Part shown: in pieces, positions 1 through 6,707 of the stretch | Layout of the letters: each line of letters begins with the position of its first letter | Numbering within the stretch: the first letter of the stretch is position 1 | Assembly (NCBI GenBank): GCA_023433655.1 | Contig: JAEYUE010000205.1 | Coordinates: 1-8,315, forward strand | DNA length: 8,315 nt | Direction of reading: 5' to 3' | Origin: Pseudomonadota bacterium | Lineage (GTDB): Bacteria > Pseudomonadota > Alphaproteobacteria > Caulobacterales > Caulobacteraceae | The notes under the pieces: model-generated | Database searches by the model: none | Seen by the model: only the letters and a program-made list of their open reading frames with translations | Told to the model about the DNA's origin: nothing | Program-made: the position numbers and the translations under genes

Positions 1-1296
1 CTGATGATGTACGGCCAGATGACGGCCGGCTCGTGGATCTACATCGGCACCCAGGGCATCGTTCAGGGCACCTACGAGACCTTCGCCGAGGCCGGGCGCC
101 AGCACTACGGCGGCGACTGGTCGGGCAGGTGGATCCTCACCGCCGGGCTCGGCGGCATGGGCGGGGCCCAGCCGCTGGCGGCGACCATGGCCAGGGCGTC
201 CTGCCTCGCGGTGGAGTGCCAGCGCAGCCGCATCGAGATGCGCCTGCGGACCCGCTACCTCGACGTCATGGCCGAGACGCTCGACGAGGCGCTGGAGCTG
301 CTGAAGCAGTCGGTCGAGGACAGGAAGCCCGTTTCCATCGGCCTGCTGGGCAACGCCGCCGAAGTCCTCCCCGAACTTGTGAAGCGCGGCGTGCGACCGG
401 ATCTGGTCACCGACCAGACCTCGGCTCACGACCCGGTCAACGGCTATCTGCCGATCGGCTGGACGGTCGCCGAGTGGGAGACGAAGCGCCAGACCGAGCC
501 TGCCGCCGTCGAGGCCGCCGCCCGCGCCTCCATGGCCGTGCACGTGAGCGCCATGCTCGACTTCCACGCGCAGGGCGTGCCGACCACCGACTACGGCAAC
601 AACATCCGCCAGGTCGCCTTCGACGCCGGGGTGGAGGACGCCTTCGCCTTCCCCGGCTTCGTCCCCGCCTACATCCGCCCGCTGTTCTGCCGCGGCATCG
701 GCCCGTTCCGCTGGGCCTCCCTGACCGGCGACCCGGAGGACATCCGCAAGACCGACGCGGCCATGAAGAAGCTGTTCCCCGACAACGCCGGCCTGCACCG
801 CTGGCTCGACATGGCCGGCGAGCGCATCGCCTTCCAGGGCCTGCCGGCGCGCATCTGCTGGATCGGCCTTGGCGACCGTCACCGCGCCGGCCTGATGTTC
901 AACGACATGGTGGCGTCGGGCGAGCTCAGCGGTCCGATCGTCATCGGTCGCGACCACCTCGACAGCGGCTCGGTGGCCAGCCCCAATCGCGAGACCGAGG
1001 CCATGATGGACGGCTCGGACGCCGTCTCCGACTGGCCGCTGCTCAACGCCCTGCTCAACACCGCCTCGGGGGCCAGCTGGGTGTCGCTGCACCACGGCGG
1101 CGGGGTCGGCATGGGCTACGCCCAGCACTCCGGCGTGGTCATCGTCGCTGACGGCACGCCGGAAGCGGCGAGACGCCTCGAACGCGTCCTCTGGAACGAC
1201 CCCGCCACCGGCGTCATGCGCCACGCCGACGCCGGCTACGAGATCGCGCGTGACGCCGCGCGGGAGCACGGCCTGAACCTGCCGTCGCTGAAGTAG
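1..1296 (+). CDS. hutU: Urocanate hydratase (urocanase), 3' part
   Basis: Urocanase (EC 4.2.1.49) adds water to urocanate to give 4-imidazolone-5-propionate, the second step of histidine degradation, using tightly bound NAD+ in the cytoplasm. The reading frame is open from base 1, so the start lies outside the window; the ATG at 4 is internal. Visible family signatures are the N-terminal block GQMTAGSWIYIG, the glycine-rich NAD-binding loop GLGGMGG (145-165), DQTSAHDP (412-435), and the ARICW segment whose cysteine (codon 856-858) corresponds to the active-site Cys410 of Pseudomonas putida HutU. That alignment implies about 124 residues are missing upstream, giving a total near 555, the usual family length. 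The gene ends in TAG, 12 bases before hutH, so the two are very probably co-transcribed. No frameshift is seen. Identification is secure. Confidence 0.97.
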   Translation: MMMYGQMTAGSWIYIGTQGIVQGTYETFAEAGRQHYGGDWSGRWILTAGLGGMGGAQPLAATMARASCLAVECQRSRIEMRLRTRYLDVMAETLDEALELLKQSVEDRKPVSIGLLGNAAEVLPELVKRGVRPDLVTDQTSAHDPVNGYLPIGWTVAEWETKRQTEPAAVEAAARASMAVHVSAMLDFHAQGVPTTDYGNNIRQVAFDAGVEDAFAFPGFVPAYIRPLFCRGIGPFRWASLTGDPEDIRKTDAAMKKLFPDNAGLHRWLDMAGERIAFQGLPARICWIGLGDRHRAGLMFNDMVASGELSGPIVIGRDHLDSGSVASPNRETEAMMDGSDAVSDWPLLNALLNTASGASWVSLHHGGGVGMGYAQHSGVVIVADGTPEAARRLERVLWNDPATGVMRHADAGYEIARDAAREHGLNLPSLK

Positions 1297-1308
1297 GGCG
1301 AGACCTCC

Positions 1309-2853
1309 ATGACCCAGATCACCATCGGCGCCGCGCCTCTCGCGCCTCTCACTCTCGCCCAGCTCCGCGCCGTCCTCGAAGGCCCGGTCACGGTCACCCT
1401 GACCGACTCCGCCTGGGACGCTGTGGACAGGGGCGCCGCCACCATCGCCGCCATCGTCGCCGAGGGCCGCACCGTCTATGGCGTCAACACCGGTTTCGGC
1501 CTGCTGGCCAACACCAGCATCGCGCCGGAAGACCTTGAAACACTTCAGAAGAACCTCGTGCTCAGCCACGCCTGCGGCGTCGGCTCTCTGCTGGACGACA
1601 ATGTCACCCGCCTGCTGATGGTGCTGAAGATCGCCAGCCTGTCGAAGGGCGCTTCGGGCGTCCGGCGCGAAACGCTGGAGACACTCATCCATCTCGTCAA
1701 CGCCGACGTCCTCCCCTGCATCCCGTCCAAGGGCTCGGTCGGCGCTTCGGGCGACCTGGCCCCGCTCGCCCACATGAGCTGCGTCCTGATCGGCGTCGGC
1801 GAGGCCCGCGCCGGGGGCGAGACCCTGTCCGCCGAGGCGGCCCTGGCCCGCATCGGCCGCTCGCCGCTGACGCTCGGCCCCAAGGAAGGCCTGGCCCTGC
1901 TCAACGGCACCCAGTGCTCCACCGCGCTGGCGCTGGCCGGCCTGTTCGCGGCCGAGGCCTGCTTCGCCGCCGCCGTCGCCGCCGGAGCCCTGTCGGTCGA
2001 CGCCCTGAAGGGCTCGGACGCCCCGTTCGACCCGCGCATCCACGCCCTGCGCGGCCAGCCCGGCCAAATCGACGTCGCCGCCCGGCTGCGGGCGCTGATG
2101 GACGGCTCGGCCATCCGCGACAGCCACCGCCACGACTGCGCCAAGGTGCAGGACCCCTACTCCCTGCGCTGCCAGCCCCAGGTCATGGGCGCGACGCTGG
2201 ACGTGCTGCGCAACGCCGCCGCCATGCTGGAGCGCGAGGCCAACGCCGTCACCGACAATCCGCTGGTCTTCATCGACGACGGCGACGTGATCTCGGGCGG
2301 CAACTTCCATGCGGAACCCGTTGCTTATGCAGCGGATCAGATCGCCATGGCCCTGTGCGAGATCGGCAACATCTCCGAGCGCCGCACCTCTATCCTCGTC
2401 GACCCGAAGATGAGCGAGCTGCCGGCCTTCCTGGTCAGGGAGAGCGGCCTCAACTCCGGCTTCATGATCGCCCAGGTGACCGCGGCGGCGCTGGTCGCCG
2501 AGAACCGCATGGTCGCCCACCCCTGCGTGGTCGACACCGTCCCGACCTCGGCCAACCAGGAGGACCATGTCTCCATGGCCACCCACGGGGCGCGGCGCCT
2601 GCTCGACATGGCCGAGAACACGGCGACCGTCGTCGGCATCGAACTGCTCGCCGCCGCCCAGGGCATCGAGTTCCACCGCCCGCTGAAGAGCTCGCCGGAT
2701 CTCGAACGGGTCTGGGCCATCGTCCGCGAGGCCGCCGCGCCTTACGCCTCGGACCATTATTTCGCGCCGGACATCGAGCGGGCCACGCAGGGCGTGCGCG
2801 CGGGACGCTACCGGGAGTTCGCCGGGAAATTGCTGCCATCGGCAGCTTGCTGA
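1309..2853 (+). CDS. hutH: Histidine ammonia-lyase (histidase)
   Basis: Histidase (EC 4.3.1.3) removes ammonia from L-histidine to form trans-urocanate, the substrate of the enzyme encoded just upstream. The 514-residue protein has normal family length. It carries the Ala146-Ser147-Gly148 triad (in GASGDLAPLAH) that cyclises by itself into the MIO electrophile. The other catalytic positions known from Pseudomonas putida are all present, shifted by +4: Tyr57 (YGVNTGFG), Asn199 (LLNGTQ), Tyr284 and Arg287 (DPYSLRCQPQ), Phe333 (GGNFH) and Glu418 (NQEDH). The ATG at 1309 fits the family N terminus. Only a weak GAG sits six bases before it, so translation may be coupled to hutU. The last 46 bases overlap a convergent gene on the other strand. 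A PAL/TAL relative is unlikely given the hutU neighbour. Confidence 0.98.
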   Translation: MTQITIGAAPLAPLTLAQLRAVLEGPVTVTLTDSAWDAVDRGAATIAAIVAEGRTVYGVNTGFGLLANTSIAPEDLETLQKNLVLSHACGVGSLLDDNVTRLLMVLKIASLSKGASGVRRETLETLIHLVNADVLPCIPSKGSVGASGDLAPLAHMSCVLIGVGEARAGGETLSAEAALARIGRSPLTLGPKEGLALLNGTQCSTALALAGLFAAEACFAAAVAAGALSVDALKGSDAPFDPRIHALRGQPGQIDVAARLRALMDGSAIRDSHRHDCAKVQDPYSLRCQPQVMGATLDVLRNAAAMLEREANAVTDNPLVFIDDGDVISGGNFHAEPVAYAADQIAMALCEIGNISERRTSILVDPKMSELPAFLVRESGLNSGFMIAQVTAAALVAENRMVAHPCVVDTVPTSANQEDHVSMATHGARRLLDMAENTATVVGIELLAAAQGIEFHRPLKSSPDLERVWAIVREAAAPYASDHYFAPDIERATQGVRAGRYREFAGKLLPSAAC

Positions 2854-3647
2854 TCTGCGCCACGCAACTGCTTCACGCAGGCGCGCTGAAGCGAGAGCGT
2901 CATCGGATGAGGCTCCATGCCGCCATCGTGAGACAGACGCATCGCCGCGCCGATCCAGGCGCGCCAGTCGGCCTCAATGTCCGACGGCGACCGACCGACC
3001 ACCCGTCCGGACTCCACGAGGGCGGCTGAGAGCACCGCCGTCTCACGCTCCACCTGTTCACGGGGCGCAACAGGCAGGGCGACGTGTTCGTGCCGGGCGA
3101 CCCAGTTCACGGCCTTGCACATGGCGTCCCAGCGGTAGCGCGTCGCCGGATCGCGGGGGCGAACCCAGTCCGGGGGCCGGACGGGCAAGGTCAGCGCGGC
3201 CGTGCCGTGGCGGAACGGATCCGGACCACCCTCCGGCGGCTCGGGAGGGCCGTCGACCGGCGCGACCCGGAAGAAATAGGCGCCCGCCCCTCCGACCTCG
3301 TAGGCGCTGACCCGGATGAACCAGTCGTCCTGGCCGGGCCGCAGATAGATGCGCGCCGCCGGACCGGCGCCGTGATCGTCGTTTCGGATGGTCTCGCCGA
3401 CGCCACACTCGGGTCCGTGTCCGGCTCCAAGCACCGGGTCGAACTCCTGCGACATCAGGGTCGCCGCCAGCCAGCGGTCGGGATCGGCCGCCAGGCGGTA
3501 GCAGTCGGACAGGCGGCCGTCGGAGGTGGCCGCGTCCCCCGCTTCCAGACGCCCATTCACCGACTCGCGGACGCCGACCGTCGTTTGCGCCGCGACCGGA
3601 CCTGCAAGCGCCAGCAGGCCGAAACCGAGACTCACCGCACGCAGCAT
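2808..3647 (-). CDS. Secreted protein: one PPC-like domain plus unknown C-terminal half
   Basis: I predict a 279-residue exported protein of unknown function. Residues 1-20 form a signal peptide (hydrophobic run LGFGLLALAGPVAA, cleavage probably after Ala20). Residues about 25-130 resemble a bacterial pre-peptidase C-terminal (PPC) beta domain: an NGRLEAGD start, EFDPV at 68-72, RNDD at 88-91, DWFIRV and GAGAY near the end. This matches the second repeat of the larger PPC protein encoded upstream (4784-6613). A proline-rich linker (133-147) leads to residues 148-279, which I cannot assign; they contain several tryptophans and look helical in part. Four cysteines (49, 81, 177, 257) fall two per half and could form disulfides in the periplasm (inference). 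ATG 3647 is preferred over GTG 3653 because GGGGAG lies five bases before it. The 3' end overlaps hutH antiparallel. Confidence 0.8.
   Translation of the reverse strand: MLRAVSLGFGLLALAGPVAAQTTVGVRESVNGRLEAGDAATSDGRLSDCYRLAADPDRWLAATLMSQEFDPVLGAGHGPECGVGETIRNDDHGAGPAARIYLRPGQDDWFIRVSAYEVGGAGAYFFRVAPVDGPPEPPEGGPDPFRHGTAALTLPVRPPDWVRPRDPATRYRWDAMCKAVNWVARHEHVALPVAPREQVERETAVLSAALVESGRVVGRSPSDIEADWRAWIGAAMRLSHDGGMEPHPMTLSLQRACVKQLRGADQQAADGSNFPANSR
2832..2846. repeat. Short inverted repeat inside the hutH/PPC gene overlap
   Basis: GCTGCC and GGCAGC form a six-base-pair GC stem with an ATC loop. It lies inside the 46-base antiparallel overlap, just before the hutH stop codon and within the last codons of the minus-strand gene. 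It could act as a weak stop or RNA 3'-end structure for both convergent transcripts, but no T run follows on either strand, so it is not a standard intrinsic terminator. In GC-rich coding DNA such short stems also arise by chance. Confidence 0.3.
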
Positions 3648-3652
3648 GGTCA

Positions 3653-3658
3653 CTCCCC
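3653..3658 (-). promoter_or_regulatory. Ribosome binding site deciding the start of the 279-residue PPC protein
   Basis: On the minus strand GGGGAG is followed by five bases and then the ATG at 3647. The alternative in-frame GTG (3653-3651) overlaps the final G of this site and would leave no usable spacing. The ATG therefore gives the better start, and the signal peptide begins directly with MLRAV. Confidence 0.7.
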
Positions 3659-3669
3659 AAGGCTGACGC

Positions 3670-3699
3670 GATCTAGCCTCGGTGGCGCCGCACCTTCAA
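3670..3699 (-). promoter_or_regulatory. Candidate housekeeping promoter for the 279-residue PPC gene
   Basis: On the minus strand GCTAGATC (3677-3670) matches all eight positions of the Caulobacter housekeeping-sigma -10 consensus GCTANAWC. TTGAAG (3699-3694) lies 18 bases upstream of the TAGATC hexamer as a plausible -35 element, with mismatches to TTGACG only at the last two bases. Transcription would start roughly 15-20 bases before the ATG, leaving room for the GGGGAG ribosome site. If real, this gene can be transcribed independently of fni. The spacing is slightly longer than the Caulobacter optimum. Confidence 0.45.
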
Positions 3700-3712
3700 C
3701 CCGGGCGGCATG

Positions 3713-3725
3713 GATCGTCACGATC
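3713..3725. repeat. Perfect 13-base palindrome after fni
   Basis: GATCGT and ACGATC flank a single central base, nine bases beyond the fni stop codon and upstream of the candidate promoter at 3670-3699. A one-base centre is too tight for a full RNA hairpin, although a four-pair GATC stem with a five-base loop is possible. No T run follows. It could be a small operator or simply chance; nothing in the window identifies a binding protein. Confidence 0.3.
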
Positions 3726-3733
3726 GGAGAGGG

Positions 3734-4756
3734 TCAAGCCTGCAGCGACGCCTTCCTCAAGGCGGTCAGACTGGTGGAGCCGGTGCAAAAGCAGACGGTG
3801 CGGAGCTGGCGGATCACGGTCTGGAAATGGGCGACCACGGCCTCGGTGGAGACGGTGGCGGCGGTCAGGACGCCGGCCGCCTGGCCGACCATGTCGGCGC
3901 CGAGACGGATGGCTTTCGCCGCGTCAACGCCGTTCGTGATTCCGCCGGAGCCGATGACCAGCGTCTTCGGACAGGCGGCGCGGACCTCGGCGATGGCCCG
4001 GGCGGTGGGGATGCCCCAGCCGGCGAAGGCGGCGGCGTGGGCCTTGTCAGCCGGTTCGGTCGCCCGCTCGCCCTCCACCGTGGCCCAGTTGGAGCCGCCG
4101 GCGCCGGCCACGTCGATCGCCGCCACGCCCATGTCGGCCAGGAGACGGGCGGTGGCGGCGGAGATTCCGGCGCCGGTCTCCTTGACCACCACGGGCGCGT
4201 CCAGCGCCTTGACAAGGGCCTCCAGCGCCGCGCCGACGCCCCACCAGTCGCGGTCGCCCTCGGGCTGACAGGCTTCCTGCAGCGGGTTCAGATGAACGAC
4301 GAGGGCGTCGGCGGCGATCATGTCGAGGACCCGGCGCGCCTCGTCGACGCCGAAGCCGCGGGTCAGCTGGGCGGCGCCGATATTGGCGAGGATCGGGGTG
4401 TCGGGGGCCTTGAGGCGCAGGCTCATGTCGAGACCCGGCGTCGGTCCCTCAGAGGCCAGGGCGGCGCGCTGGGAGCCGACCGCCAGGGCGATGCCGAGGT
4501 GCTGGGCGGCCTCGGCGAGGCGGGCGTTGATGGCCTCGGCCCGTTTCGGACCACCGGTCATGGCGCTGATCAGCAGCGGCGCCTTGAGGCGGCGGCCGAG
4601 GAAGTCGGCCCCGAGGTCGATCTTGCCGTGGTCGAGGTCCGGCAGGGCCTCATGCACGAAATGGATGTCAGCGAAGCCGCTCTCGCGCCCATGCCGCGCC
4701 TTGCCGGCGAGGATCACGTCGAGGTGCTGGTCCTTGCGGTCCGTGATCCGGGCCAA
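3734..4756 (-). CDS. fni: Type 2 isopentenyl-diphosphate delta-isomerase (FMN-dependent)
   Basis: This enzyme (EC 5.3.3.2) interconverts isopentenyl and dimethylallyl diphosphate, the precursors of quinones, carotenoids, hopanoids and the undecaprenyl carrier, using reduced FMN and Mg2+. The 340 residues match the usual length and form a TIM barrel. Family marks are RKDQH at 7-11, AMTGG at 65-69, HLNPLQE at 155-161 (the His, Gln and Glu implicated in substrate and metal binding), VKE at 191-193, GAGGSNW at 218-224, and the FMN phosphate-binding segment GSGGITNG at 269-276. The start is TTG: GGAG lies seven bases before it, no ATG precedes the essential RKDQH, and the only upstream in-frame candidate is a CTG at 4771. 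The stop codon of the upstream PPC gene is 27 bases away, suggesting one transcript. No other isoprenoid or carotenoid gene is visible nearby. Confidence 0.95.
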   Translation of the reverse strand: MARITDRKDQHLDVILAGKARHGRESGFADIHFVHEALPDLDHGKIDLGADFLGRRLKAPLLISAMTGGPKRAEAINARLAEAAQHLGIALAVGSQRAALASEGPTPGLDMSLRLKAPDTPILANIGAAQLTRGFGVDEARRVLDMIAADALVVHLNPLQEACQPEGDRDWWGVGAALEALVKALDAPVVVKETGAGISAATARLLADMGVAAIDVAGAGGSNWATVEGERATEPADKAHAAAFAGWGIPTARAIAEVRAACPKTLVIGSGGITNGVDAAKAIRLGADMVGQAAGVLTAATVSTEAVVAHFQTVIRQLRTVCFCTGSTSLTALRKASLQA

Positions 4757-4763
4757 AACGCTA

Positions 4764-4767
4764 CTCC
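4764..4767 (-). promoter_or_regulatory. Ribosome binding site supporting the TTG start of fni
   Basis: GGAG on the minus strand is seven bases upstream of TTG (4756-4754), a normal spacing. It lies in the 27-base gap after the preceding gene's stop codon, which is in the same frame as fni. It supports TTG over the CTG at 4771, which lies upstream of this site. Confidence 0.6.
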
Positions 4768-4783
4768 GCAGGCGCCGTGAACG

Positions 4784-6613
4784 TCAGGGCTGCTTCTCGA
4801 CAGTCAGGGCGTAGACCCCCAGCAGCCCGTACTGATAGGCCCCGGCGCGGATCTCGAAGGTCCCGTCCTCGGGGGCGGTCCATTCCAGCCGGGCGTGGGT
4901 GTCGCTGAGGCCGTCGTCGTCGGAGCCCAGCACCTCGAACTCGCCGTCCGCCTTCTCGCGGCCGATGGTGAGGAAGCTGTCCACCTCGTTGGAAACCATG
5001 GTGATGAGCAGCTTCTCGTCCTCGCGCACGGTGATGCGCCAGGCGTCGTAGGCGCTGTTGCTGTCGGTCGTGGCGTCGCTGGCGGTGAGGGTCCCCCAGG
5101 CGGTGGAGCCGACCAGGATGCTGCCGGGTTGCGGCTGGGGACCGCGGTCGATCAGTTCGAGGGCGTACAGGCCCTTGGCGTCGGACCCCAGGGGCGAGGC
5201 GCGCAGCACGTAGTCGCCGTCTTCCGGCAGGGTGAAGTTCAGGCGCGAGTCGGTGCCCTCCATCAGCCCGTCGTCGTCGGACGCCAGGGCGGTGAAGGCG
5301 TCGCCGGGCCGTCCCAGCTGGAGGAAGGTGTCGAAATCGCCCGAGCGCATGATGGCCTGGATGCGCTGACCCTCCACGCCCGAGAAGACGAAGGCATCGT
5401 AGCCCCGGTCGTCGCCGTCGCGGGGATCGCCCTCCCCGATCTCGCCCTGAAGCGAGCCGCCGAAGGCGATCGGTTCCGGGGCCCGCTCAGGCTCCACCTC
5501 GGCGAGAGAAAGGGTGTAGGCGCCCGTCGCCTCGGCGAAGGCGCGCGCCTCGATCAGGTAGGCGCCGGTCCTCGGCAGGGTGAAGGTGATGCGGGAGTCG
5601 GTGCCTTCGGGCCCGCCGTCATCGTCCTCGACCAGGCTGACGCGGTTCTCGTCGAACAACTCCAGATAGGTGTCGAACTCCGAAGAGGTCATGTCGATGC
5701 GGACGCGCTGGCCCTCGCGGCCCTCGAAGCGCCAGAGGTCGGCGGGCGTGTCGCTCTCGCTCTTGCCGTCGCCGTCCTCGAGCCGGCCCTCGACGGTGGC
5801 GCCGATGGCGACCGGCTCGGCGGCCGGGGGCGGCGGCCCCTCCTCGAGGGACAGGCTGTAGGCGCCGGCGCCGGAGGCGTCGATCGGCGTCACCCGGATC
5901 AGCCAGTCGCCGGCCGCGGGGACGGTGAAGACGAGACGGGAGTTGAGGCCGGCATCCGGGCCATCGTCGTTGCGCGCCAGCTCCTCGAAGACCCCGTCCG
6001 AGACGCGGCCAAGGATCACCACCGGATCGAAGGCCTCGCTGTCCAGCGCCACCGCGACGCGGTCGCCCTGGCGCGCCCGGAAGCTGAAGGCGTCGTAGGG
6101 CAGGCCGTCGTCGGTCTCGGGATCACGGGCGGTCAGCTCCCCGTCGATGGTCTGGCCGAGGCGGATCGAGGATGGACGCGGCGCGCGCGGCGCCGGCGGA
6201 CGTTCGGTCAGGCTGAGCGTATAGGCGCCGCCGTCCAGCCCCGACAGCGGCCGGGCGCGCAGGGTGTAGGCGCCGCCCCGCGAGGCGGTGAAGCGCAGCC
6301 GGGAATCGGTGCCCTCGCCGAATCCGTCGTCGTCGGCGGCGAGCGGTTCCCCGGTTTCGCCGGGCGCGAAAACCTCGAGATAGGCGTCGAACTCCCCGGA
6401 CCGGAGCACGGCCTCGAACCGCTGTCCGGCCCGGGCCTGGATGGCGTAGTCGTCATGGCGGTACGCGTCGTCGACGACGGGGTCGTCCTCGCCGATCTGA
6501 CCCTCGATCGTGGCCCCGACGGCGAGCGGGTCCGCGGACTGGGCGAGCGTCGGGCCGGCGGCGAGCACCAGGGTCATGCAGCTGGCGGCGGCGAGGATGG
6601 TCTGACGGCGCAT
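4784..6613 (-). CDS. Secreted protein of five tandem PPC-type domains
   Basis: A 609-residue exported protein of unknown function. Residues 1-24 are a signal peptide (MRRQT, hydrophobic run, cleavage probably at TLA/Q). The rest divides cleanly into five PPC-like beta domains: about 26-149, 150-266, 267-380, 381-498 and 499-609. Each runs from a G-x-I/V-x-G-x-L start through a YDAF or DLWRF-like strand, an EFD segment, an acidic DDDG or NDDG turn (residues 94, 215, 330, 446, 565), a DSRL-FT strand and a final GxYxLxA...GAYxLSL. Proline-rich linkers join the units. PPC domains usually accompany secreted peptidases or other enzymes, but no catalytic domain is present here. The protein is strongly acidic. 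ATG 6613 is chosen because AGGGGA lies five bases before it and a signal peptide follows; the open frame running further upstream would cross into folD. It is probably the first gene of a transcript with fni. Confidence 0.88.
   Translation of the reverse strand: MRRQTILAAASCMTLVLAAGPTLAQSADPLAVGATIEGQIGEDDPVVDDAYRHDDYAIQARAGQRFEAVLRSGEFDAYLEVFAPGETGEPLAADDDGFGEGTDSRLRFTASRGGAYTLRARPLSGLDGGAYTLSLTERPPAPRAPRPSSIRLGQTIDGELTARDPETDDGLPYDAFSFRARQGDRVAVALDSEAFDPVVILGRVSDGVFEELARNDDGPDAGLNSRLVFTVPAAGDWLIRVTPIDASGAGAYSLSLEEGPPPPAAEPVAIGATVEGRLEDGDGKSESDTPADLWRFEGREGQRVRIDMTSSEFDTYLELFDENRVSLVEDDDGGPEGTDSRITFTLPRTGAYLIEARAFAEATGAYTLSLAEVEPERAPEPIAFGGSLQGEIGEGDPRDGDDRGYDAFVFSGVEGQRIQAIMRSGDFDTFLQLGRPGDAFTALASDDDGLMEGTDSRLNFTLPEDGDYVLRASPLGSDAKGLYALELIDRGPQPQPGSILVGSTAWGTLTASDATTDSNSAYDAWRITVREDEKLLITMVSNEVDSFLTIGREKADGEFEVLGSDDDGLSDTHARLEWTAPEDGTFEIRAGAYQYGLLGVYALTVEKQP
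4787..6538 (-). repeat. Five tandem coding repeats (PPC units of 111-124 codons)
   Basis: In protein order the units are 6538-6167, 6166-5816, 5815-5474, 5473-5120 and 5119-4787. The acidic DDDG/NDDG turns recur every 115-121 codons. At the DNA level the best-conserved trace is a GTCGTCGTCGG-like run on the plus strand near 4912, 5270 and 6324, with diverged versions near 5615 and 5962. Protein similarity is clear but moderate, so the units are old duplications rather than recent identical copies. Confidence 0.85.
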
Positions 6614-6618
6614 GCGGG

Positions 6619-6624
6619 TCCCCT
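6619..6624 (-). promoter_or_regulatory. Ribosome binding site fixing the start of the five-PPC protein
   Basis: AGGGGA on the minus strand is followed by CCCGC and then the ATG at 6613. This good site, together with the signal peptide that starts there, argues against the longer reading frame that begins inside folD at 6841. Confidence 0.75.
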
Positions 6625-6637
6625 GATTGCAGCCTCG

Positions 6638-6668
6638 ATCATAGACGCCGAACCGCGCCGTCTGTAAA
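6638..6668 (-). promoter_or_regulatory. Candidate promoter for the PPC5-fni transcript
   Basis: On the minus strand TTTACA (6668-6663) and TATGAT (6643-6638) each match five of six positions of the sigma-70 consensus. The 19-base spacer is longer than ideal. A start near 6631 would give a leader of roughly 20 bases before ATG 6613, room enough for its ribosome site. It overlaps a candidate folD promoter on the other strand. Confidence 0.35.
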
Positions 6669-6670
6669 TC
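6642..6670 (+). promoter_or_regulatory. Candidate folD promoter, overlapping the divergent one
   Basis: TAGACG (6642-6647) matches five of six bases of the alphaproteobacterial -35 TTGACG, and TAAATC (6665-6670), 17 bases on, fits the TANAWC core of the Caulobacter -10 element. The predicted leader before the folD ATG is about 30 bases. The two leading bases of GCTANAWC are not matched, so support is modest. Confidence 0.35.
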
Positions 6671-6707
6671 GCGCTCACCGCACCATTCCTGACGACGGAA
6701 CCGAAGC

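Noticed and set aside
1545..2144. 199-codon open frame on the minus strand inside hutH
   Set aside because: It is antisense to the MIO and substrate-binding region of hutH, has serine/arginine/alanine-rich composition and shows no recognisable domain.
3084..4268. 394-codon open frame on the plus strand across the small PPC gene and fni
   Set aside because: It spans two well-supported minus-strand genes and the gap between them. Its translation shows no family motifs.
6578..6580. Cys12 of the five-PPC protein as a lipobox cysteine (AASC)
   Set aside because: The hydrophobic run continues for several residues after the cysteine and ends in a normal TLA/Q cleavage site, so ordinary signal peptidase I processing is more likely.
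4895..6667. 590-codon open frame on the plus strand opposite the five-PPC gene
   Set aside because: It lies antisense in a GC-rich gene, where stop codons are rare. Its translation is G/A/V/R-rich without a recognisable domain, while the minus-strand frame has a signal peptide, a ribosome site and five repeats.
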